Shown here piece by piece: positions 23,232 to 34,900 of a DNA stretch of 64,000 bases; position 1 is the stretch's first letter, and every line of letters begins with the position of its first letter. The notes under the pieces were generated by a model, which was not told the DNA's origin, ran no database searches, and worked only from the letters and a program-made list of their open reading frames with translations. The stretch is from Panax quinquefolius (lineage: Eukaryota; Streptophyta; Magnoliopsida; Apiales; Araliaceae). Both the position numbers and the translations under genes were made by a program. The stretch spans positions 80,241,853 through 80,305,852 of the forward strand of contig CM035153.1 in the NCBI GenBank assembly GCA_020205615.1. The letters are read 5' to 3'.

Positions 23232-24382
23232 GTCGGTAAAGCTCATCATGGATCGAACCATGTCCAACAATGTTCGATTTCTCATTTTTGATACACCATT
23301 CATCTATGGCATCCCTGGTGGAGTCCATTCTGGGATTATACTATTTTCTTTGAGATAATTGAGAAACTCACCACTTAAGTATTCACCTCATCGATCTGAT
23401 CGAAGAATCTTAATACTCTTGCCAGTTTGTTTCTCTATTTCACTTTTGAACTCTTTGAAATTTTTAAATGATTTAGATTTTTATTTCATTAAATACACAT
23501 ATCCAAATCTTGGGTGATCATCAGTGAATGTATTAAAATAAAAATACCATCCTCATGCATTCGTTGTCATAGGCCCAAATACATCTGTGTGTACCAATGC
23601 TAACAACTCTGTAACTCTTTCTCCTTTTCCACTAAAAGGAGATTTAGTCATTTTTCCTATGAGACATGATTCACAAGTTGGATATGATTCATAATCTGAT
23701 AGCTCTAGGAGCCCATCTTTATGCAACTTGGATGATCTTGTTTCATTAATATGACCAAGTCTATAGTGCCACATATAGGTATAATGAACATCATCTCTTT
23801 TTCGTTTATTAGTTTGTTCAATTTGAAGTATATTTTCATGAAAGTCAAGTATATAAAGTCCATTTCGCAAATTACCAACACCATATAAAACATTATTATT
23901 ATAAATAGAACAAATGTTATTCTTTATTATAATGTTAAAACCATACATATCCAATACAAAGATAGAAATAATGTTTCTAATGATATTCGAAACAAAATAA
24001 CAAATATTTAAATTAATGAACTTGCCCATAGGCAGTGCTAAACAATAAGTCCCTACAGCTAATGCAGCAACCTTTGCTCCATTTCCCACTCGTAGGACGA
24101 CCTCATCCTTGCTCAACTTTCTACTTCTTACTAGTCCTCGCATATTATTACATATATGAGAACCACAACTGGTATCCAATACCTAAGTAGAAGATTGACT
24201 TTAAAAAAAATTTAATTTCAATCATAAACAAACCTTAATTAGGATTCGAAGCTTCTCCAAGCTTCTTCTACTTTTGTTCTGCAAGATAATCCTTGCAATT
24301 CCTCTTCCAGTGACCTAGCTTGTCGCAATGGAAGCAAATTCCTTTGCTAGCTGGATCAGGTTTCTTTTGATCCTTCACTTTC
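23232..24382 (-). pseudogene. pol: Copia-1 integrase core, GAG-pre-INT, protease and gag knuckle
   Basis: On the minus strand: a gag knuckle (CFHCDKLGHWKRNC, about 24300-24345, with one in-frame stop beside it), protease active site LDTSCGSHIC at 24150-24178 with a stop where Trp is usual, GAG-pre-INT (YMWHYRLGHI), HHCC integrase zinc site (SCLIGKMTKSPF) and first catalytic Asp (HTDVFGP). The stretch 24179-23553 is open for 208 codons. A stop interrupts the second catalytic motif (SDR then TGA, near 23400). The catalytic Glu is Lys (NGVSKMRNRT against NGVSERRNRT in Copia-3), so integrase is dead. Copia-2 and D bound this piece. Confidence 0.88.
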
Positions 24383-24387
24383 GCCTT
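24383..24387. repeat. Target site duplication of element D, left copy (GCCTT)
   Basis: GCCTT also stands at 36197-36201 after the TTACA end of D. The uninterrupted Copia-3 has one GCCTT at the matching place (about 55885). Confidence 0.92.
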
Positions 24388-26839
24388 TATAAATCCCCCA
24401 AACTCGGGTACTTGAAACCCAAATTCAGTGCTTCACGATACCATTTCTATGACCAGAATAATACTAATACTAATAACTATAATATAAATATTAAACTTAA
24501 CTTACATAATTATCAAAGTCTAGCTCCCAAGTACGTAACCTTTAATCATTTCTTACAATACATGATAATAAATATATAACACTGTCTTAATAATATTAAA
24601 CTATTACACAAGATAACATTGAAATCATTCAGCAACCTTTCCCTTTCCCTTGTTTCTAGTAGAGCCTTCAGATTGTTCACACTTAGCTGAAAACATTTAA
24701 ATTAAGCAAGGATGAGCATTTGAGTGCCCAACAAGTAGTATATATGTATATAAGCTGAAAGAATTTAAATGTTTTCTTTATACTACCCTTCTACAACAAA
24801 TCAATAATTGTGAAGTAATCTGAATCGATAATAATAATATAATAACCCTCTTTCAAATTTTTGAAACTACATATTGGCTATAAATAGGGTTAAAGTGACA
24901 TACTATGAATATTGTTTTCATTTTTAAAATGGTTAAACAGAACTTCATCTGTAAACCGTCATAACTTAGGGGCACGGGGGTGATCAGCCCGTTGTACCCT
25001 GTATTGATCAATACTACATAACAAGAATGATATTATCATTCACTCTGGCTGCCTTGGGCATATAAAAATTTTCCCGTGAATGGGATGTTCGTACCTGTCG
25101 GGGTTCCAAACCAAAGGTCTTATCTTGATCAACAATAATCTACAATTGAACATATATATATACGGGTAATTGACAAGGGTGTATCAACATGTGTTTAACT
25201 GCAATGATTATCCAAGTTGGGACACTTGTATAACCATTTTATAGAAATTAACGAACATAATATATATCAAAATTACCATATACTAACATGTTGATAATCA
25301 ATGAGCGTATATAATATAGGGTTAATAATATGTACAGTAATAATATAATTCTGAAACATTATTACTCATGTCCATTCCATAAAGGAAATGGAAAGGTAGG
25401 ATACTTGCCTGATGCACTACTTACAATACGCAACTTAGTTTTATATTTTATATCATGACCTATCATTAATCAGATCATTCGTTCGATTAGAACAATATAC
25501 TATAACATATAGTACTGCATTTCGCAGTCAGCACATAACCTAATCACATTATCACACATGTTCAACAATCATTGCATCACAAACAAACATTAATACAGTC
25601 AAAATATCTAAGTCTAGAATAATTTCTGAACTATGTCGATTAAAACCGACGACTTTATCAGGTAATTATCGAGTCTAAGACTCTATATCGAAGTTCTATA
25701 TCCATTTAGACTAATTAAATAACGATCGTATCATTTTTAAATGACTTACAATAATTTTAAACAATTATTATAATTTATCATAAATTTTCAAACACTAGAA
25801 TCATTATTAAATGATTTTAAATATCAAACAATCCTATTATCATTAATATTTAACTATTAATAAAACCATTGCCAAAAAGATTAAAGTTATTTATAATAAC
25901 TTAGAATATTTTAAAGTATTAATATTACCCTTAAATGATTTTTAAAACATTTAAAATCATTTATAAATAAATACCATTAATATTCAAATATTAATGTGCT
26001 ATTTATCCAAATATTAAAAGTCATTAATTATAACTTAAATTATTTTTAATTCATTTATATCCTTTTAAATGAATTTTAAATCAATAAAACCATTTTTAAA
26101 CTATTTATTTAATATAATTATTAAATAAATCTAATATCATTAATGTTAAATAAATATCATTAATAGTAAATTATTAATGAAATTATCCTTTAATAACTTA
26201 AAATATTCTTAAATAACTTATTATTATTTAAAATGATTTTTAATATAATAAAATCATTTTTAATCTATTTATTTAATTCATTTACTAAATAACTAAATTA
26301 TCATTAATATTAATTAATTAATGAAATTCATCATAAAATATTAAAAGTCATTAAAAATAACTTCAAATATTTTCTTATACCATTATATAATTTTAAATGA
26401 TTTTTCAAGTATTAAAATCATTTTTAAATAATTTATTTAATATATAATTAAATAAATTAAATACCTTTAATATTCCAAAAATATTAAATATTTGTGAAAT
26501 ATATCCAAAATAATTAAAATATAATTTTTGGACTTTAAAATATTTTTTAGTAATTTAATATTTATTTTTAATAATTAAAAACTAATTTTCTATAATTATT
26601 TAATGAAAATATAATTTTTATAAATAAATTGTCGCTAAAGACCACCTATAGCGATAGAACCGTCGTTGTAGGTGTTCTTCGCGTTCATCACTCACACCCA
26701 GATCTTCAAGACAGTTACCGAGCAAGCAGATTTGACCACGAATAAATCAGTGTGTGTTGTGTTTCTGAGCATGTTGTTGATCTGATAGTGTAGTACTAAT
26801 TCAAGACTACAAGACACAACAATAAATAGGTTCATATAG

Positions 26840-27640
26840 CTCATAACAAAGAAGATCTGAGCCATTAAGTGGCTGTCAGAGCTGTTCTTCATTTCTGGGT
26901 TTGCCCAGAAATGAAGAACAGTTCGACTGCCCTACTTTGGGCTTTTACTACGAACTGATCGTGCAATAATTTAGTGATCTATAAGTTTCAGTATGTAGCA
27001 AGTATGTAAGTGAAGGGATGGAACACAAAATATCAACAAAACATCAAAAGATCAAGAAGATATAGCTTGGTCAACGCATGTCAGAGGCAGTGTTCATAGG
27101 TTTTCTAGGTTACCCAGAAAACTGATTTTGTGCTAAACCCTGCTAGTTTGACCGATCACTACATTAAATATATATTTTATATAACTGATCTAAAAAATTT
27201 AAACTGTAGTCCTCATACCAAGCTACCATTCTAGTACCACAACATAACCCAAACATGTATACACAGACAGATCTAGCCGATCAAAATCTTGTCAGACACA
27301 ACTGACACAGGCATAATCTAGTTTGCCCAGTTTCTTCGGTTAATCTTGGGTCGGCGGTATTTGACCGTTAATAACTTCCATTCTAGACATCAAATGACTC
27401 TGATTCTTTTTGCATATTAAAGACCACATTACATGCTACACATAACAACTTAAAAACAACAAAAATCATAATAGAGCAAGGATCTGTGGCCACTGACATT
27501 TGTTGTCAGACCACAGAACCAAGTTTCCCAGATTTTGCAAATCTTCAAATCCAAGCTTCTAAATGTTATGGATCCAACATTTAGCAACCTAGATCATCAT
27601 TAGACACTATAACCAACATATCTTAACATTTAAACACAAC
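26840..27640. repeat. Four-unit degenerate repeat of about 210 bp in the D LTR
   Basis: GTCAGA occurs at 26875, 27080, 27291 and 27505 (spacing 205, 211 and 214). CCCAG follows each at 22 to 35 bp (26904, 27113, 27326, 27527), and GATC precedes most units. Sequence between these anchors is poorly conserved. The other LTR has the same array. Confidence 0.6.
26882..26921. repeat. 18-bp perfect hairpin in the D LTR
   Basis: The arms at 26882-26899 and 26904-26921 are exact reverse complements with loop TTTG. The right LTR has the same hairpin at 34433-34472 with one arm mismatch. It lies upstream of the TATA box on the element strand order of R-U5, so it would be in the transcript. Confidence 0.9.
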
Positions 27641-27855
27641 ATTAAACATAGGATCATGGACAGAAATCAAGCTAGGGTTTTATACCTTTTTTTTGATCTA
27701 TCTTGATTCTAGCTTCTGATTTGTTTATGGTAATGGTGGGGCTTTGTGTGGGACTGGTCTTAGCAATGAATTTCGTGGGTTATGAGTTGAGGAAGATTGG
27801 TTGAGGGTGTGTGCACAAAATGAGCTAGCAAGGGATTTTTTTTTCTCTCTCAATC

Positions 27856-27863
27856 TATTTATA
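27856..27863 (-). promoter_or_regulatory. TATA box of the D LTR
   Basis: TATAAATA on the minus strand, followed by GATTGAGAG. The right LTR copy is at 35408-35415. Confidence 0.6.
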
Positions 27864-28643
27864 GAGGTCTATCAATTGTGTGACTTACTATTATCCCCTA
27901 TATTTGTGTTGTCCATTGGAAAAAAATCCTTATCTTGTTCTTAAGTATGCTTAGTGAGATTTCAACCAATGAGGTGTACACAACATTGTACATTTTGTAA
28001 GAAAGTAAGGTCATTGGCTATTTAAGGAAACTTGATTAGCCAAATTTGTTGCCTAAAAAGGCCTATTGTGGCCAGCTATGTTTATACTCTCTAATTCTTT
28101 ATTTAGCTATTATTTTAATGCATAAATTAGATAAATCAAAGGTCTAAAATACCCTTAATTATGTGGGCTAAGTTTGGGCTTGAATTGATTTCTTGTTGGG
28201 CTTCTCCCATAATTGTTTTGGGCCATTTAATAATCACAGCCCAACAATTTTAATATATATTACCCAAGTTATTTATTTAGGGTTTAAAATAAAATATAAT
28301 TAGTTTGCAAAATTTATAATTAGGATTTTCTTAATTTGATTAGGGTTCTAATCATACATGAACATTAGGGTTTATTATATAATAATTATAATTATCCTTG
28401 CTAATTTATCAATTAGGGTTTATAATTAATAAATAGGTTTCCAAGAAATTAATAAATCTAAATGTTCATTAGGGTTAATCATAAATCATATAACACAGTT
28501 ATATAATAGACTTAAACTCACAACAGATTTTCAAATTAGGGTTTCCCACAATAAACTAGGGTTTGACATAATATACCATATTAAAAAAAAAATTATACGT
28601 AAAATTTCTAATTTATTTGTATAGAAAATATTGGGTTGTTACA

Positions 28644-28660
28644 TTCACCCTCCCTTATGA
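28644..28660 (-). other. Element D polypurine tract
   Basis: On the minus strand AAGGGAGGGTGAA abuts the LTR start TGTAACAACC and is preceded by GGGGACGGAATCTTCAT, the usual end of chromovirus pol. This shows the extreme 3' end of pol was kept. Confidence 0.85.
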
Positions 28661-28980
28661 AGATTCCGTCCCCGGAATCACCGCTTTAAAACCTAAACAT
28701 ACGAGTGTACGTAGCATATATAATCATTGCAAGTAGATCTTGATCATAAATGATCGTACTGATCTTTATCCTATTCACGTAAAGCATGTCTATCTGATTA
28801 ATCAGACATTTGATTTCTAAAAGAACTCAAATTCCTTCTTCAAATTTCTTTATAAAATAATTACTATATATAGGAAAATCGTGTATATAAAAATAAATTT
28901 ATACGAATAATACCTGGAATTGCACCACCAGCTGCTACGGTATCCTGGACCGTCATATTATAGACCACTTCTTTGTTGAT
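28661..28980 (-). other. Element D remnant where pol should be
   Basis: Just after the gag stop the minus strand has the N-terminal protease words MTVQDTV and GGAIPGI. The match to element B then stops and about 230 bp of AT-rich DNA with stops in all frames leads to the pol end motif. No RT, RNase H or integrase. Confidence 0.8.
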
Positions 28981-30097
28981 TTAGTCATTGACTGGCTTTG
29001 GATGACGTGGGTCCGTGATTGCTAGAGTTCCACTGCCCTTGCTAGTATTCACACTCCCTGCCTCCGTCCTCCTCTTCGGACAATCCTTCACCTTCTGCTC
29101 AGTCGATCCGCATAGAAAACATCCACTGTTCATTCTAGGATTGGGGCGGTTGGGAGAGATATGGCCCTCCTGCCCGCACTTATAGCATACAAATTTTCTT
29201 TTCAGACATTCCCCAGAGTGGTTCTTCCCATAATTTCCACACTTCACAGCTTGCTTCTTAACTCCTTCCTGCTTCACCTGAATACTTCCAAAATTGCTTC
29301 CATTCCTCTTACTACTACAACTTTTACTCCCACTATTAACTTCCACCTTTCCAATTCCTTCAGCCTTACTCTTGTTCTTTCTCTCCTTGTTGTAGAGGCT
29401 TATGGCCTCACTCCCCTCCTCAGCAATAATAACCTTCTCCATGAGTGCTGCAAATGTAGGGATCTGCAACACCGTCACCTTGTTGTAGAGCCAGGGTTTT
29501 AATCCCAGTTCAAACCTTCTAGCTTTCCTAGCCTCCGTATCAACTTGATGCGGAGCAAACCTAGCCAACTCATTGAATTTTGCGGCGTATTCTGACACCG
29601 TCATATTCTCCTGCTTTAACTCTAAAAATTTTACCTCCATCCTAGCCTGCATACTAGAAATAGTTCTCAAAGAACAATGTCTTAAACCTATCCCATGTAA
29701 CTACACCTTCTCCAGCCCTCGCCTGATTCGCTTCCCACCAAAAATTTGCCTCACCCTTCATCATGTAGGTGACAAAAGTGGTCTTTTGCCCCTCAGCTAC
29801 CCTAGCTATCATGAATGCTTTTTCAATCACTTTAAGCCAAGTCTGTGCTTCAACAGGGTCAGTTGTCCCTTTGAATTCGGGCGGTCCTACAGCCTTGAAG
29901 TCTTTAAAATTTGCCAAGCGGTTGTCCGGCTGGTTCCCTACGACTGGCATTCCTTGCTGCAAAGCTTGTGCTACCATGTTTGCGAAGTGCTGCATTGGGT
30001 CTGCTTGTTGTTGTCCTTCAACATTATTGACAGACTCTTCTGCCATTTGGTTTCGAGTTCGACGTCTTGGCGGCATTATCTGGTTAAGTAAAACCAT
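28981..30097 (-). pseudogene. gag: Element D gag, one frameshift
   Basis: The first frame (30097-29654) starts near MPPRRR and has TWLKVIEKAFM, NFWWEA and FFENYF; the second (29670-28981) has MEVKFLELKQ, LGLKPWLYNKV and the nucleocapsid. One shift near 29660 separates them. Knuckle CYKCGQEGHISPN has Arg for the fourth ligand Cys; the next, CFLCGSTEQKVKDC, lacks the His. Collinear with element B gag. Apart from the shift there are no stops, so decay is light. Confidence 0.9.
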
Positions 30098-30350
30098 ATA
30101 TTATTCTTTACATTCTAAATATTATCATACAAGTTTAGTATATTAACTCATTTCATTACTCAAACTTAGATTCATATTCATTTAGCGAATACTTTACATA
30201 GCATAACACATACTGCTTTAAACATCATGCAACCCTTTGTGACTACAAAAGTCGGGATTTACAGATTTGACTAAAACCAAAAGTTGTGAACATTACATTA
30301 AACAAACATACTTAACATTTAACAGACCTACACAACAGAACCTATACTAC
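30098..30350 (-). other. Element D spacer between accessory ORF and gag
   Basis: AT-rich, with stops in all frames and no recognised signal. Confidence 0.5.
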
Positions 30351-30944
30351 CTATTCACTACGCCTTTTCCTTGGACAACCTTTCGCCTGATGACCTTCTA
30401 TCCCACGGATGACACATGCTCCTGATTTATAGTCGGGACAATACAGAGTATTATGTCCCTTATAGCCACAAAGGTAACATATTCTTTTCCCTTTCTTCTT
30501 ATCGGATTTTCCAAAGCCATGGTCTTCTATCTTTCTTTTCCCCTTCTTACGTAGAGCTGCACACGATGTGTTGCTTGTGGCTCCCATCTGATCAATTTGG
30601 ATTTTAAGCTTATCTTGTTCTTCCATTGTTTCTATTAACGTCTGACGCAGTTGACTATTTAACAGCTTTTCTATTTCCCACAGCTTTTCCAGAGAAGAAA
30701 CCTTGTTCCTCAGATCCTGCACCTCTGTTGATGCTTGTTTAGCTTCAACTTTAGTGTCTGAATCACTATCTGTCAGCTCTACCATCTCCGGATCTGGTAC
30801 TACATTTTCTATAATAACCACTTCATCTGAGTTATTTTCATTGTGAGCCTCTATTTCATCTATTGGCTTTGATATTAGCTCGGGGGTATGGATTTGATCC
30901 TTCTTCATGCTATAAGCATATAATAAGTCTTTTTCGTCAGACAT
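30351..30944 (-). CDS. Element D accessory ORF: acidic, coiled coil and zinc-knuckle-like motifs
   Basis: An intact 197-codon frame between primer site and gag. Residues 30-70 are acidic; about 75-120 look like a coiled coil; 130-155 are Lys/Arg-rich; the C-terminus has CYLCGYKGHNTLYC, a full CX2CX4HX4C knuckle, and CVIRGIEGHQAKGC, the same spacing with Arg for the second Cys. Such knuckles bind nucleic acid in Gag nucleocapsids. It is separate from gag, which has its own nucleocapsid, and no counterpart is seen in element B. It may be a duplicated nucleocapsid, a captured host sequence or an element-specific RNA-binding protein. The family is not recognised. Confidence 0.7.
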   Translation of the reverse strand: MSDEKDLLYAYSMKKDQIHTPELISKPIDEIEAHNENNSDEVVIIENVVPDPEMVELTDSDSDTKVEAKQASTEVQDLRNKVSSLEKLWEIEKLLNSQLRQTLIETMEEQDKLKIQIDQMGATSNTSCAALRKKGKRKIEDHGFGKSDKKKGKRICYLCGYKGHNTLYCPDYKSGACVIRGIEGHQAKGCPRKRRSE

Positions 30945-31313
30945 CTACACACATAAATTATTCTGATTAGAATATAGTATGTACACACGGCAAACAATAG
31001 TTTTATATAAGTTATCTTTTATTTTGTTTGACGATAGATTTAGTCAATTTATTTATATTTTCATATACCACGGTTTTAATACAGACCGACTAATCATCTG
31101 GCATACTTCTATAAACGCTAAGGCATAAACTACCCACCATCAACTATCCTCTAATGGACAAAAGTGAGGATTCACTACCATCTACCCCTCTACCAAAAAT
31201 AAAAGTTGGGGTCTAACTGCCATGCTATGCATACAACAAGGCATAAGGATTTACAACAACTAAACAGTCCCTAATAGAAACAAAAGTGGGACTATATCGG
31301 TTATTAATACAAA
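30945..31313 (-). other. Element D leader segment
   Basis: No open frame or clear signal between the two accessory ORFs. Confidence 0.5.
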
Positions 31314-31754
31314 TCAATGCTTGCTCTCACTGTTGGAGGGCAGCTCCACCCACTCAGCGTCGAACCACATAAAGGCGTTGTCTAAAGCTTGCTCCAAGGT
31401 ATATATCCTCGTATCTTTAGCTTCCACCTCAACTCTCAACTGTCCTAGTTGCAGCTCTCTCTGCTCCAACCTCCCTCTCAACTCAGCTAACTCCGCCTGT
31501 GCCTGGTAAGCAGCGTCCTTGTACTGCTACTCTGAAATCTGGAGGGTGCAGTTCTGCGCCTCCACTCACTCAGCCCTAACCTTTAACTCGTTGTTCCTGG
31601 CCAACAAATCTCTTATCATCTCATGCTCCATGTACTCCTCACTAGAGTCCCTCGACTCTTGATCCACTGAATAACTACCTTGACTCTCGTCATCCATCCT
31701 ATGACCACAATAAACAATCAAAACAACATCAGTACCACAATAAAATATATTCAT
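31314..31754 (-). pseudogene. Element D coiled-coil ORF upstream of gag, two stops
   Basis: One minus-strand frame runs through with two in-frame stops (near 31566 and 31528). It has an acidic N-terminus (likely start MDDES) and a heptad-rich part (AELAELRGRLEQRELQLG). Position, acid-then-coil layout and the ESRD word match the intact ORF of element B at 7235-7843, so it is probably the same gene, decayed. Confidence 0.65.
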
Positions 31755-31896
31755 TGATAAAATGAAATGATATTTTATTCAGTACAACTAAAACTTGATG
31801 GATCTCTTCAATCCATCACCTAACTAACCTATTCTATAAGAGTTTTCTACTAAGGTTATATCCTAGGTTTCCGCATTCCTAATGTTTATAACCTCT

Positions 31897-31909
31897 GACT
31901 TTGATACCA
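31897..31909 (-). other. Element D primer binding site (initiator tRNA-Met)
   Basis: On the minus strand TGGTATCAAAGTC lies just after the 5' LTR; it matches the plant iMet site apart from two bases. Confidence 0.78.
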
Positions 31910-31911
31910 AC

Positions 31912-34900
31912 TCAGAAGCCCCCAAACTCTAGTACTTGTAACCCTCTTTACAAATTCATTCATTCTTCACAATACCATTTCTATGATCGGAATAATACTA
32001 ATACTAATAACAATAATATAAATATTAAACATAACTTACATAATTATCAAAGTCTAGCTCCCAAGTACGTAACCTTTAATCATTTCATACAATACATGAT
32101 AATAAATATATAACACTGTCTTAATAATATTAAACTATTACACAAGATAACATTGAAATCATTTAGCAACCTTTCCCTTTCCCTTGTTTCTAGCAGAGCC
32201 TTCAGATTGTTCACACTTAGCTGAAAACATTTAAATTAAGTAAGGATGAGCATTTGAGTGCCCATCAAGTAGTATATATGTATATAAGCTAAAAGAATTT
32301 AAATGTTTTCTTTATACTACCCTTCTACAACAAATCAATAGTTGTGAAGTAATCTGAACCAATAATAATAATATAATAACCCTCTTTCAAATTTTTGAAA
32401 CTACATATTGGCTATAAATAAGGTTAAAGTGACATACTATGAACATTGTTTTCATTATCGAAAAGGTTAAATGAACTTCATCATAAGCAAATCATAACTT
32501 ACGAACGCAGGGGTGATCAGCCCGTTATACCCTGTATTGATCAATACTACATAACAAGAACGACATTATCGTTCACTCTGGCTGCCTTGGGCACATAAAA
32601 ATTTTCCTGTGAACGGGATGTTCATACCTGTCGGGGTTCCAAACCAAAGGTTTTATCTTGATCAACAATAATCTATAATTCAACATATATATACGGGTAA
32701 TTGACAAGGGTGTATCAACATGTGTTTAACTGCAATGATTATCCAAGTGGGGAAACTTGTATAACCATTTTATAGAAATTAACCAACAAAATATATATCA
32801 GAATTACCATATACTAACATGTTGATAATCAATGAGCGTATATAATATAGGGCTAATAATCTGTACAGTAATAATATAATTCTGAAACATTCTTACTCAT
32901 GTCCATTGCATAAAGGAAATGCAAATGTAGGATACTTGCACGATGCTGTTTTATACAATCTGTGACTTAGTTTTATCTTTTATATCACGACCTATCATTA
33001 ATCGGATCATTCGTTCATTAGAACAATATACTATAACATATAGTCTTCGTATTTCGCGATCGACACATAACCTAATCACATTATCACACATGTTCAACAA
33101 TCATTGCATCACAAACAAACATTAATACAGTCAAAATATCTAAGTCTAGATTAATTTCTGAACTATGTCGGTGTACCAACAGCTTTATCGGGTAATTATC
33201 GAGTCTAAGACTCTATATCGAAGTTCTATATCCATTTAGACTAATTAAATAACAGTCATATCATTTTTAAATGACTTACAATAATTTTTAAACAATTATT
33301 ATAATTTATCATAAATTTTCAAACACTAGAATCATTATTAAATGATTTTAAATATCAAACAACTCTATTATCATTAATATTTAACTATTAATAAAACTAT
33401 TGCCAAAATATTAAAGTTATTTATAATAACTTAGAATATTTTTAAAGTATTAATATTACCCTTAAATGATTTTTAAAACATTTAAAATTATTTATAAATA
33501 ATTACCATTAATATTCAAATATTAATGTTCTATTTATCCAAATATTAAAAGTCATTAATTATAACTTAAATTATTTTTAATTCATTTATATCCTTTTTAA
33601 ATGATTTTTAAATCAATAAAATCATTTTTAAACTATTTATTTAATATAATTATTTAATAAATCTAATATCATTAATGTTAAATAAATATCATTAATATTA
33701 AATTATTAATGAAATTATCGTTTAAATATTAAAAGTTATATTTTATAACTTAAAATATTCTTAAATACCTTATTATTATTTAAAATGATTTTTAATATAA
33801 TAAAATGATTTTAATCTATTTATTTAATTCATTTACTAAATAACTAAATTATCATTAAATATTAATTAATTAATGAAATTCATCATAAAATATTAAAAGT
33901 CATTAAAAATAACTTCAAATATTTTCTTATACCATAATATAATTTAAAATGATTTTTCAAGTATTAAAATTATTTTTAAATAATTTATTTAATATATAAT
34001 TAAATATATTAAATACCTTTAATATTCCAAAAATATTAAATATTTGTGAAATATATCCAAATTAATTAAAATATAATTTTCGGACTTTAAAATATTTTTT
34101 AGTAATTTAATATGTATTTTTAATAATTAAAAACTAACTTTCTATAATTATTTAATGAAAATATAATTTTTATAAATAAACTATCGCTAAAGACCACCTA
34201 TAGCGACAGAACCGTCGCTGTAGGTGTTCTTCGCGTTCATCTCTCAAACCCAAATCTTCAAGATAGTTACCGAGCAAGCAGGTTTGACCACGAATAAATC
34301 AGTGTGTTGTGTTTCTGAGCATTTTGTTGATCTGATAGTGTAGTACTAATTCAAGACTACAAGACACAAAAATAACCAGGTTCATATAGCTCATAACGAA
34401 AAAGATCTGATCCCCTAAATTGGCTGTCAGAGCTATTCTTCATTTCTGGGTTTGCCCAGAAATGAAGAACAGTTCGACTGTCCTACTTTGGGCTTCTACT
34501 ACGAACTGATCGTGCAATAATTTAGTGATCTATAAGTTTCAGTATGTAGCGAGTATGTAAGTGAAGGGATGGAACACAAAATATCAACAAAACATCAAAA
34601 GATCAAGAAGATATAGCTCGGTCAACGCATGTCAGAGGCAGTGTTCATAGGTTTTCTGGGTTACCCAGAAAACCAATTTTGTGCTTAACCCTGCTAGTTT
34701 GACCGATCACTACATTAAATATATATGTTATATAACTGATCTAAAAGCTTTAAATTGTAGTCCACATACCAAGCTACCATTCTAGTACCACAACATAACC
34801 CAAACATGTATACACAGACAGATCTAGCTGATCAAAATCTTGTCAGACACGATTTGGGCATAATCTGGGCTGCCCAGATTTCTTCCAGTTAATGCCGGTC

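Larger units (their letters stand above)
24388..28643 (-). mobile_element. Element D 3' LTR (left)
   Basis: On the element strand it starts TGTAACAACCC (28643) and ends GGGGGATTTATA (24388). TATA box at 27856-27863. Four degenerate units of about 210 bp lie at roughly 26840-27640, each with GTCAGA and CCCAG, the first with a long hairpin. A very AT-rich stretch fills 25680-26640. No gene seen. Confidence 0.9.

Noticed and set aside
26882..26921. Hairpin considered as a microRNA precursor or MITE
   Set aside because: It recurs at the same place in both D LTRs and lacks its own target duplication, so it is part of the LTR.
29573..30146. Overlapping plus-strand frames of up to 172 codons over D gag
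   Set aside because: Antisense shadows of gag; the minus strand carries recognisable Gag blocks.
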